The position numbers and the translations under genes are program-made. The notes below the pieces were generated by a model. That model made no database searches, was not told the DNA's origin, and saw only the letters and a list, made by a program, of their open reading frames with translations. From Tissierellia bacterium (lineage in GTDB: Bacteria; Bacillota_A; Clostridia; Tissierellales; Peptoniphilaceae): a DNA stretch of 11,578 bases. Below are positions 1 to 6,250 of the stretch, in pieces; position 1 is the first letter of the stretch, and each line of letters opens with the position of its first letter. The stretch lies in assembly GCA_012513395.1 (NCBI GenBank), contig JAAZCH010000062.1:1-11578 (forward strand), in the 5' to 3' direction.

Positions 1-241
1 CACTATTTTAAATATGAGAGAAATTGATTATATATTTTGTCATAGTAAAATCTTATAAGGTATGATGGATAAAATTGATATGTCAATTGTTTAGCAGTAT
101 AATAGCTTTATGCAAGGATTACAAGGATATGAATAAGTTTTTTGAAATAATATATTTGTCATCAATATAGGTTTTTTTGAAGAAATATTATTGATGTTGT
201 ATAATAAAAAAGTAGATTAAGATAAATTTGGAGAATAGCAA
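1..241. other. AT-rich leader upstream of the regulator gene
   Basis: No coding region is supported here. Two near-identical direct repeats, TATATTTTGTCAT at 31-43 and TATATTTGTCAT at 151-162, lie 120 bases apart. A short inverted repeat, AATTGA (73-78) / TCAATT (83-88), lies between them. Such AT-rich repeats could be regulator sites, but they are also easy to obtain by chance at this base composition. The only well-formed element is the promoter at 177-205. Confidence 0.3.
177..205 (+). promoter_or_regulatory. Candidate sigma-A promoter of the GntR-type regulator gene
   Basis: A perfect -10 hexamer TATAAT (200-205) follows a -35-like TTGAAG (177-182; four of six consensus bases) at the ideal 17-base spacing. 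The regulator's start codon is 36 bases further on. The first direct repeat copy at 31-43 is too far upstream for classical repression, but the second at 151-162 ends about 15 bases before the -35. This is a sequence-only prediction. Confidence 0.45.
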
Positions 242-886
242 ATGAAATTGGTAAAAGAATCATTAAAAGATAAAGTATATAATTTAATTAAAGAAAGAAT
301 CTTTTCACGTGAATATAAGTTGGGGGAAACATTGGTAATAGCACATTTAAGTGAAGAACTCGAAGTTAGCAATACACCTATAAGAGAAGCTCTATCACAC
401 TTATATTCAGAAGGGCTACTTACACAAGAGGGCACTTCAAAGTACAAAGTCATTACACTTTCTGAAAAGAAAATTATAGATCTTAATCAGGCGATTTTAT
501 TTTTGCTTAGAGGTTCTTTAAGGATTTGTTTGAAAGAAAATAGTATAGATAATTTAGTTCATATGCTGGAAGAAGCGTATAATCGTCATAAATACCTATA
601 TGAATCTAATGTAAAATTTGATTATAAATATATTGAAATTTCTTTAAATTTTGACAGACAGTTCGTTATTGCTTCAGAAAATACTTATCTTATAGATATG
701 TTTGAATACCTATTTCCTCAGTTAGTTCTGGCATCAGTTTATAATAATAAGAATTATAAAAATATTCACATGGAAGAGCATCATAAATTATTTGAATCTA
801 TAAAGAATTCTGACATTACCACTACATTTGATTTATTAAAACTTCATTTTGGTAAAGATTTCTCATCTATGGAATTCGATTTCTAA
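242..886 (+). CDS. GntR-family transcriptional regulator, FCD-like subfamily
   Basis: This 214-residue protein is a DNA-binding regulator, probably of the catabolic genes that follow. Residues about 5-70 form the GntR winged helix-turn-helix: a helix around LKDKVYNLIKERI, the LGE turn, and the recognition region ending in SNTPIREALSHLYSEGLL, which is strongly diagnostic of the family. The remainder is helical and resembles an FCD effector domain. His180 (in EEHHKLFESI) and His202 (in LKLHFG) match two of its usual metal ligands. At the usual FH position the sequence reads Phe137-Asp138, so one ligand His is replaced by Asp and metal or ligand binding may differ. The start is set by GGAG at 230-233, eight bases before the ATG. 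The gene has its own promoter and a terminator directly after it, so it is separate from the catabolic operon. The effector is unknown; the pathway substrate or its acrylate product is a reasonable guess. Confidence 0.88.
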   Translation: MKLVKESLKDKVYNLIKERIFSREYKLGETLVIAHLSEELEVSNTPIREALSHLYSEGLLTQEGTSKYKVITLSEKKIIDLNQAILFLLRGSLRICLKENSIDNLVHMLEEAYNRHKYLYESNVKFDYKYIEISLNFDRQFVIASENTYLIDMFEYLFPQLVLASVYNNKNYKNIHMEEHHKLFESIKNSDITTTFDLLKLHFGKDFSSMEFDF

Positions 887-912
887 AAAATTGAAAAATA
901 TTCATATTATAT

Positions 913-946
913 AAAAATCAGTATATTTAAGTATGCTGGTTTTTTT
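913..946 (+). terminator. Intrinsic terminator after the regulator gene
   Basis: Bases 913-925 pair with 932-944 to form a 13-bp stem that includes two G-U pairs, around a six-base loop. A run of seven T residues (940-946) forms the end of the stem and the U-tract. It begins 26 bases after the regulator's stop codon and separates that gene from the molybdenum hydroxylase operon. Confidence 0.8.
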
Positions 947-971
947 ATTTTAATTAATACTTCATTTATAG

Positions 972-1000
972 TTGACAAAAGTAAATTGTTATAATAAAAC
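972..1000 (+). promoter_or_regulatory. Candidate promoter of the molybdenum hydroxylase operon
   Basis: A perfect -35 hexamer TTGACA is at 972-977. At 17-base spacing the -10 would be TAAAAC (995-1000; four of six consensus bases). A perfect TATAAT is also present at 990-995, but only 12 bases after the TTGACA, which is too close for sigma-A. Either the weaker -10 is used or another -35 serves the TATAAT. Position is favourable: after the terminator and just before the repeat at 1013-1028. Confidence 0.4.
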
Positions 1001-1012
1001 CAACTCAAATAA

Positions 1013-1028
1013 CGTGCACGATGCACGA
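1013..1028. promoter_or_regulatory. Candidate operator: combined tandem and inverted repeat
   Basis: The heptamer TGCACGA occurs twice in tandem (1015-1021 and 1022-1028). The same bases hold a perfect inverted repeat, CGTGCA (1013-1018) / TGCACG (1022-1027), around a three-base centre. It is much more GC-rich than its surroundings and lies just downstream of the candidate promoter, where a bound repressor would block initiation. A second small palindrome, TTTTCGAAAA, follows at 1030-1039. The neighbouring GntR-type regulator is the obvious candidate to bind, but this is inference. Confidence 0.4.
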
Positions 1029-1075
1029 ATTTTCGAAAAAATATTGAAAACGATTGCTAAATTTAGGGGGTAGTT

Positions 1076-1537
1076 ATGGTTATTAATACTGTAATAAATG
1101 GAAAGCCTGTTACTAAAGAAGTAAGTGGTGACTTACGATTGATAGATTTCTTAAGAGAAATCATGGACCTTACTGGCACTAAGGAGGGGTGTTCGGAAGG
1201 TGAGTGCGGAGCTTGTACGATAATTTTAAACGGAAGAGCAGTAACATCTTGTACATTGCTTGCTGGACAGATTGACGGATGTGAGGTCATTACAATTGAA
1301 GGATTGGCACAAAATGGTGAGCTAGATATTCTTCAAAAAAAATTTATAGAGATGGGTGCTGTACAATGTGGATATTGTACTCCTGGTTTCTTGATGACTG
1401 CAAAAGCACTTCTTATGCATAATCCACATCCTACTAGAGATGAAATTAAAAGAGCTGTTGAGGGAAATATCTGTAGATGTACAGGATACATTAAGATACT
1501 AGATGCTATTGAAGCGGCTTCAAAGGAGTTGATATAA
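1076..1537 (+). CDS. Molybdenum hydroxylase, 2Fe-2S iron-sulfur subunit (xanthine dehydrogenase family small subunit)
   Basis: This is the electron-transfer subunit of a three-subunit molybdenum hydroxylase, expected to be cytoplasmic. At 153 residues it has the usual length. The N-terminal ferredoxin-like domain binds one 2Fe-2S cluster through Cys39, Cys44, Cys47 and Cys59 (in GCSEGECGACTI and the following TSC). The C-terminal helical domain binds the second through Cys98, Cys101, Cys133 and Cys135 (QCGYCTPGF and ICRCTGY). All eight ligands are intact. The start is supported by AGGGGG at 1065-1070, five bases before the ATG. Its stop codon shares one base with the next start (TAATG), so translation is probably coupled to the FAD subunit. 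The subunit does not reveal the substrate: the same module serves xanthine, nicotinate, aldehyde and CO dehydrogenases. Confidence 0.95.
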   Translation: MVINTVINGKPVTKEVSGDLRLIDFLREIMDLTGTKEGCSEGECGACTIILNGRAVTSCTLLAGQIDGCEVITIEGLAQNGELDILQKKFIEMGAVQCGYCTPGFLMTAKALLMHNPHPTRDEIKRAVEGNICRCTGYIKILDAIEAASKELI

Positions 1538-2385
1538 TGTTTTATTCGCCTAAAAATTCTTCTGAATTACTTGACATACTTAAGTTTGATTTGAGTAATA
1601 CATATTTTATAGCCGGTGGAACAGATTTAGCTATAAATATCAAAAATCACAAACTGGTTGATTACGATATTATAGATTTGACTAAGATAAATGAGTTTCA
1701 TCAAATAACGGAAGATGAAAAAAATGTGTATATTGGTGCAATTTGCACTATGACAGAAATATGTGAAAATGAATTGATAAAAAAGCACTTCTATTCGGTG
1801 TACAGATCGGCATACGAATTAGGTTCGGATATTATAAGAAATGGTGCGACAATAGGAGGAAATATTGGAAATGCCAGTCAATCTGCAGATGTAGTTTTGG
1901 CTTTATTTGCACATAATGGAAAGATAGAAATAATGAATTCAAATGGCGAAGTAAAAATTCTTCCAATTTCAGAAGTTATTTTGGGCAGAAACAAGACTTG
2001 CTTAAATAAGAATGAAGTTATTTCAAGGATAATAATCGAAAAACGAGATATCATAAGTACCTTTAGAAAGGTAGGAGCTAGAAAAGCTGTAACAATTTCT
2101 AAAGTCAGTTGTGCGACAGTTTTAAAAATAGTTGAAAATACTATACAAGAAGCAAACATTTACCTAGGTGCAATTGGCACGAAAGCAAAAAGAGCTAATT
2201 TACTAGAGGATTACTTCTTGGGTAAATCTTTAGAAGAATTAGAAATTTCTGAATTACAAAAATTAGCATATGATGAAGTGGAACTTGCGATACCTGATAG
2301 AGATTCAAGGTACTATAAGAGAGTTGCGATTGAAGGCTTAATAGAAGATGTTTATAAGGATTTGGTGAATTATGAAAGAATATAA
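1537..2385 (+). CDS. Molybdenum hydroxylase, FAD-binding subunit (CoxM/XdhB-like)
   Basis: This 282-residue subunit holds FAD and passes electrons from the iron-sulfur clusters to the external acceptor. The N-terminal PCMH-type FAD motif is visible as IAGGTDLAINI (residues 25-35). The second FAD-contacting motif is IRNGATIGGNIGNAS (residues 100-114) followed by Asp118, close to the family pattern. The last roughly 100 residues fit the CO dehydrogenase flavoprotein C-terminal domain, including LGAIGTKAKRA. The length is normal for a standalone medium subunit. The start overlaps the previous stop by one base, and the end overlaps the next gene by 14 bases, so the three subunits form one tightly coupled unit. 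The electron acceptor cannot be read from the sequence. Confidence 0.93.
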   Translation: MFYSPKNSSELLDILKFDLSNTYFIAGGTDLAINIKNHKLVDYDIIDLTKINEFHQITEDEKNVYIGAICTMTEICENELIKKHFYSVYRSAYELGSDIIRNGATIGGNIGNASQSADVVLALFAHNGKIEIMNSNGEVKILPISEVILGRNKTCLNKNEVISRIIIEKRDIISTFRKVGARKAVTISKVSCATVLKIVENTIQEANIYLGAIGTKAKRANLLEDYFLGKSLEELEISELQKLAYDEVELAIPDRDSRYYKRVAIEGLIEDVYKDLVNYERI

Positions 2386-4624
2386 ATATGTAGGAAAAAG
2401 CATAATAAGAAAAGACTCTCTAGATAGGGTTACCGGAGAAACAAAATACGCTGAGGACTTGAGAAGACATAATATGCTCTTTGGTAAATATGTATTAAGT
2501 GACAAAGCACATGCTGAAGTTACTTTTGACTTTGAAGAAGCCCTAAAAGTAGAAGGAGTTTACAAAATCTTAACTCACGATGATATACCAAAAGTTACTT
2601 ATAACGCAATGGAATGGTATTCGGGAATAGATGGAATTAAAGATGAATACATTATAAATGATAAGGCAAGATTTGTTGGAGATCGCATCGCAGTAATCCT
2701 TGGCGAAACTAAGATGGCAGTGGAAAAAGCTTCTAAATTGGTTAAGGTTTTCTATGAAGAATTACCTGTTGTTATAGGCATAGAAGAAGCAAAAAAAGAT
2801 GAGATAATCGTCAAAGGCGAAACGAATTTTGCAGCTGAAATAAATTTTAATGCTGGAGATTATGAGGAAGCTTTTAAAGAAGCAGATTATATTATTACTG
2901 ACCGAGGAACTACTCCGAGAACTCATCATCTAGCTATTGAGCCATATTCTGCATTAGCAGAAGTGGATGAATTTGGAAATCTTTTAGTATCTAGTGGTAG
3001 CCAAGTAGTTTTTGCTATCCAAAGAAATTTATCACGAATATTGAATATTCCCTTTAATAAAATTCGCGTAATTAAAACAAATCTCGGGGGCTCATTTGGA
3101 GGCAAGCAACAAGCATTGATAGAGCTTATTGCAGGATATGTTTCTTGGTCTGAAAAAAGACCAGTAGTTATGTATATGGACAGGCCACAAAGTATGGTGG
3201 GAGTAGCTACTAGAACGTCTATGGACATAACAGTTTCTACTGCTGTGAAAAATGACGGTACCATTTTAGGAAGATATGTAGAAATTGATGCAGATGGTGG
3301 AGCATATGACACAAACAATAGAACAATTTTAGCAGCATCTGCCAAAAAACTTTACAGACTATACAAGATACACCATCAAAAGGTCGTAGGAAAAGCATAT
3401 AACACTAATACAATTCCATCAGGAGCGACTAGAGCATATGGAGGACCTCAGTCTCACGCAATAACGGAAATAAATATTACAAATGCAGCAGAGAGAATAG
3501 GAATGGATCCATGCGAATTTAGACTAAAAAATCTAGTGGATTATTATGCCGAAGATCCTTCTGGAGGACCTAATATAGGAAAAGCCGGAATCAAAGAATG
3601 TGTGGAAGTTGGAATGGAGAAATTCAATTGGAAAGAAAAATACAATCACATTCGTGAAAAAAATACAGATAGATATGCATATGGAGTTGGAGTAGCTTGC
3701 GCTTCCCATGGAAGTGGATATTTAGGAGCTTATCCTGATTTTGTAAATATAGAAATGGATTTATCTAGTCACGGAGATGTCCTTTGTAAAATTGGAGCCC
3801 ACGAACAAGGATGCGGAACTATAACTACACTTGAACAAATGGCAGCAGAGGCATTAGATTTAGACATATCCCTTGTAAGAGTAACAGAAGCCGATACTTT
3901 TATTAGTCCATACGATTCAGCAGGTACTCAAGCAAGCAGGGTAACGTTGGTAATGGGTGGAGCTTTAAAAGAAGCTGGAGAATTATTAGTAGAAAAGCTT
4001 TTTGAAACCTTAAATGTGGTAGAAAAAATAGAATACAAGGACATGTATACCGATAACGGAAAAGTTAGAATTAAAAATAGTGATAAATTCTATACTTATG
4101 GTGAAATAAGTATTTTAAGAGAGAAATTCATGCGAGATAGGACTTCTGTCTACATTTCACATAAGCCAAAGTCAAATCCAGCGGCACTTGCAGCTTGCTT
4201 TGCTGAAGTAAAAGTGGATAAAAAGACAGGAATAGTAGAGATAGTAAACTTTTTATCTGCTCATGACGTAGGAAAATCCATCAATCCATTATTGGTAGAA
4301 GGTCAAGTAGAAGGTGGTTGCCAATTCAGCATAGGAATGGCGATTTCAGAAGAAATTGAGATAGATTCTAAAGGAAATGTAAAAAATATGACTTTATCCA
4401 AGTATCACGTCTTAAACTCTCAGGACATGCCAGATATTGATGTAGTAATTGTAGAAACAGAAGATGAAACATCAACATATGGCGCGAAAAGCGTAGGAGA
4501 GGCTGTGGCAGTTGCACCAGCACCAGCAGTTATGAATGCAATAAATCATGCTTTGGGAACTAATATGACTGTTTATCCTGCTAGCCCTGAAAGAATAATT
4601 GAGACTTTGCAAAAAATGGAGTGA
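2372..4624 (+). CDS. Molybdenum hydroxylase, molybdopterin-binding catalytic subunit (xanthine dehydrogenase family large subunit)
   Basis: This 750-residue catalytic subunit binds the Mo-pterin cofactor and hydroxylates a carbon of an aromatic heterocycle or aldehyde with oxygen from water. The N-terminus carries the family's VTGETKYAEDL region. Cofactor and active-site motifs follow in order: GGSFGGKQ (239-246), RAYGGPQ (354-360), HEQGCGT (477-483), the segment around AGTQASR (517-523), and GAKSVGEA (704-711), whose Glu710 is the expected catalytic base. Two features argue against plain xanthine oxidation. Gln246 stands where xanthine dehydrogenases usually have the purine-contacting Glu of GGKE, and I see no Arg at the second purine-contact position. 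GGSFGG also has Ser where Gly is usual. The start overlaps the FAD gene by 14 bases, with AAGGA at 2356-2360 and GGTGA at 2364-2368 upstream. The substrate is unknown; an imidazole- or aryl-acrylate made by the downstream lyases is my inference. Confidence 0.93.
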   Translation: MKEYKYVGKSIIRKDSLDRVTGETKYAEDLRRHNMLFGKYVLSDKAHAEVTFDFEEALKVEGVYKILTHDDIPKVTYNAMEWYSGIDGIKDEYIINDKARFVGDRIAVILGETKMAVEKASKLVKVFYEELPVVIGIEEAKKDEIIVKGETNFAAEINFNAGDYEEAFKEADYIITDRGTTPRTHHLAIEPYSALAEVDEFGNLLVSSGSQVVFAIQRNLSRILNIPFNKIRVIKTNLGGSFGGKQQALIELIAGYVSWSEKRPVVMYMDRPQSMVGVATRTSMDITVSTAVKNDGTILGRYVEIDADGGAYDTNNRTILAASAKKLYRLYKIHHQKVVGKAYNTNTIPSGATRAYGGPQSHAITEINITNAAERIGMDPCEFRLKNLVDYYAEDPSGGPNIGKAGIKECVEVGMEKFNWKEKYNHIREKNTDRYAYGVGVACASHGSGYLGAYPDFVNIEMDLSSHGDVLCKIGAHEQGCGTITTLEQMAAEALDLDISLVRVTEADTFISPYDSAGTQASRVTLVMGGALKEAGELLVEKLFETLNVVEKIEYKDMYTDNGKVRIKNSDKFYTYGEISILREKFMRDRTSVYISHKPKSNPAALAACFAEVKVDKKTGIVEIVNFLSAHDVGKSINPLLVEGQVEGGCQFSIGMAISEEIEIDSKGNVKNMTLSKYHVLNSQDMPDIDVVIVETEDETSTYGAKSVGEAVAVAPAPAVMNAINHALGTNMTVYPASPERIIETLQKME

Positions 4625-4640
4625 TATTTGAAGGTATAGG

Positions 4641-4673
4641 GACGAATATGCATATGAACCATGCATATTCGTC
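4641..4673. repeat. Perfect 13-bp inverted repeat between the Mo-hydroxylase and carrier genes
   Basis: GACGAATATGCAT (4641-4653) is the exact reverse complement of 4661-4673, around a seven-base loop. It starts 17 bases after the catalytic subunit's stop codon. No T-run follows on either strand, so it is not a standard intrinsic terminator. It could protect the 3' end of the upstream message, be a processing site, or act as a regulator site for the carrier gene. No convincing promoter was seen in this 116-base gap. Confidence 0.6.
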
Positions 4674-4740
4674 AAATAGTATTCTATAGTTTTAAGGGAA
4701 TAATTAGTTTTTAACACAAAATAAACTTGAGGAGCAATGC

Positions 4741-6120
4741 ATGAAAAAGAAAAAATTTAATTTTAATGGAATAGTAATATTATTTATTTTGTTAATAATA
4801 GTTTCTATTAGTACTTATTTTATACCTGGTGGCGCATATGAAAGAATCGAAGTAAATGGAAGAACCATGGTAGATGGGGGAAGTTATCATATTGTAGAAT
4901 CAAATCCTGCCAATTTTTTTGATTTGTTTAAATCTATACCATCAGGTTTGCAAGAAGCATCAACTTTAATAATTATGATTTTCTTAATAGGGGGAGCAAT
5001 TAAAGTTATTGAAAGTACAGGTGCCATAAGAGCATTTATTTATTTACTTCGTAACAAGTTAGGTACAAACAATGATCCTATTATTTTAATAGTTATTTCG
5101 TTATTTTTTGGAAGTTTGGGTGCTTTTCCTGGAATGTTAGAGGCGGTAATACCTTTTGCTCCTTTGTGTATAGGAATTGCCATATCACTTGGATATGATA
5201 TGTTAGTTGGAATTAGTATTTCCCTAGTTCCTATTGTTGTAGGGTGGTCAGCTGGAGTAACCAATCCATGGACAACAGGCATTGGACAGTCAATAGCAGA
5301 ACTAACTATGTTTTCAGGATTAGGTTTTCGTTTTATTGGATTTGTACTATTTATGGTTATTGCAATAGCTTATACTCTAAGGTATGCGAATATAATAAAA
5401 AATGATCCTACTAAAAGTATATTATACAATAAAGACATTTCTCATTTAAATTTAGAAGAAGATGATGATTTTGCATTTACTAAGAATCATTTATTTGTAT
5501 TAATAATTTTTGCTCTGACTATCGTTTTTATTGTTTATGGCTCATTGAAACTTAACTTCAATATGATAGATATGTCTGCAATATACATTATTGGTGGTAT
5601 TTTAAGTGGTTTAGCGTATGGATATAGTCCGAATGAGATTACTGATGAAATAATTGAAGGTGGTAGCAGTATGTATGTCGCTGCAATAGCAATTGGTATG
5701 GCAAGAGGAGTTTCAGTACTAATGACTAATAGCAATATTATTGACACAGTAGTACACATAACAGCATCAATTTTGCAAGGAAGATCACCTTATATAAATG
5801 CTGTAGGAATGTTTTTTATGCAAACAATAATTAACTTTTTTATACCTTCAGGCAGTGGACAGGCTGTAGTAACGTTGCCAGTTCTAATACCAGTTTCAGA
5901 CTTAGTAGGATTAAATCGTCAGATAGCAATTTTAGCATTTCAATACGGAGATGGATTTAGCAATTTAATGTATCCTACAGTAGGTGCATTAATAGCAGTA
6001 TTGTCTTACTCTAAGGTAACATTTACTGAGTGGATAAAATATATATGGAAATACATGCTAATTACATTTGTTGGTTGCATCATTGTGTTATTAATTGCCG
6101 TACAAATCAATTATTCGTAA
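4741..6120 (+). CDS. YfcC/DcuC-superfamily membrane carrier
   Basis: This is a 459-residue polytopic membrane protein with about 11-12 hydrophobic segments. The first (about residues 8-29) follows a lysine-rich start. A YfcC-type loop beginning PGGAYERIEVNGRTMVDGG comes next. Conserved family blocks are GGAIKVIESTGAI (about 84-96), GWSAGVTNPWT (near 168-178), NFFIPSGSGQA (365-375) and QYGDGFSNLMYPT (401-413). These motifs place it with carriers usually annotated as YfcC, or as dicarboxylate or basic-amino-acid carriers; true substrates are poorly defined. GAGGAG at 4729-4734 supports the start. It lies between the Mo-hydroxylase genes and the lyases, so exchange or export of an organic-acid product, or uptake of another pathway compound, is plausible but unproven. 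Confidence 0.85.
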   Translation: MKKKKFNFNGIVILFILLIIVSISTYFIPGGAYERIEVNGRTMVDGGSYHIVESNPANFFDLFKSIPSGLQEASTLIIMIFLIGGAIKVIESTGAIRAFIYLLRNKLGTNNDPIILIVISLFFGSLGAFPGMLEAVIPFAPLCIGIAISLGYDMLVGISISLVPIVVGWSAGVTNPWTTGIGQSIAELTMFSGLGFRFIGFVLFMVIAIAYTLRYANIIKNDPTKSILYNKDISHLNLEEDDDFAFTKNHLFVLIIFALTIVFIVYGSLKLNFNMIDMSAIYIIGGILSGLAYGYSPNEITDEIIEGGSSMYVAAIAIGMARGVSVLMTNSNIIDTVVHITASILQGRSPYINAVGMFFMQTIINFFIPSGSGQAVVTLPVLIPVSDLVGLNRQIAILAFQYGDGFSNLMYPTVGALIAVLSYSKVTFTEWIKYIWKYMLITFVGCIIVLLIAVQINYS

Positions 6121-6131
6121 TAACAATTTAA

Positions 6132-6155
6132 ATTGTTTTTCAAATTGAAAACAAT
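6132..6155. repeat. Short imperfect hairpin after the carrier gene
   Basis: ATTGTTTTTCAA (6132-6143) pairs with TTGAAAACAAT (6145-6155), with one bulged T and a small A/T loop. It begins 12 bases after the carrier's stop codon. A-rich rather than T-rich sequence follows, so termination on the + strand is doubtful. The hairpin is AT-rich and weak. Confidence 0.4.
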
Positions 6156-6177
6156 AAAACTAATAGTAAAGGTGATA

Positions 6178-6213
6178 ATTTAAGTTGAATACATAATAGT
6201 ATTCAACTTAAAT
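6178..6213. promoter_or_regulatory. Perfect 15-bp inverted repeat overlapping a possible promoter of the first lyase gene
   Basis: ATTTAAGTTGAATAC (6178-6192) is exactly repeated in inverted orientation at 6199-6213, around the six-base centre ATAATA. No U-tract follows. Inside it, TTGAAT (6185-6190) and TTAAAT (6208-6213) are 17 bases apart and could be weak -35 and -10 elements (four of six bases each), putting a start about 30 bases before the lyase gene. A palindrome covering a promoter would suit a repressor site. Otherwise it is an intercistronic RNA hairpin. The inverted repeat is certain; its role is not. Confidence 0.5.
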
Positions 6214-6223
6214 ATAAAAATTA

Positions 6224-6235
6224 AGCTATATAGCT
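6224..6235. repeat. 12-base palindrome just before the first lyase ribosome binding site
   Basis: AGCTATATAGCT is self-complementary and lies directly upstream of the AGAAAGGAG ribosome binding sequence (6236-6244). It could be part of a regulatory site, or simply chance in AT-rich DNA. Confidence 0.25.
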
Positions 6236-6250
6236 AGAAAGGAGATATAT

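Noticed and set aside
990..995. TATAAT at 990-995 as the -10 partner of TTGACA at 972-977
   Set aside because: The spacing is 12 bases, too short for a sigma-A promoter; TAAAAC at 995-1000 fits the spacing better although it is weaker.
2926..3345. Minus-strand open frames, the longest 139 codons at 2926-3345, as separate genes
   Set aside because: They lie inside well-supported + strand genes, have no recognisable motifs, and their presence is expected from AT-rich coding sequence.
1076..4624. Calling the Mo hydroxylase a xanthine dehydrogenase for purine breakdown
   Set aside because: Family membership is clear, but purine-contact residues are not conserved and no purine-catabolism genes are nearby.
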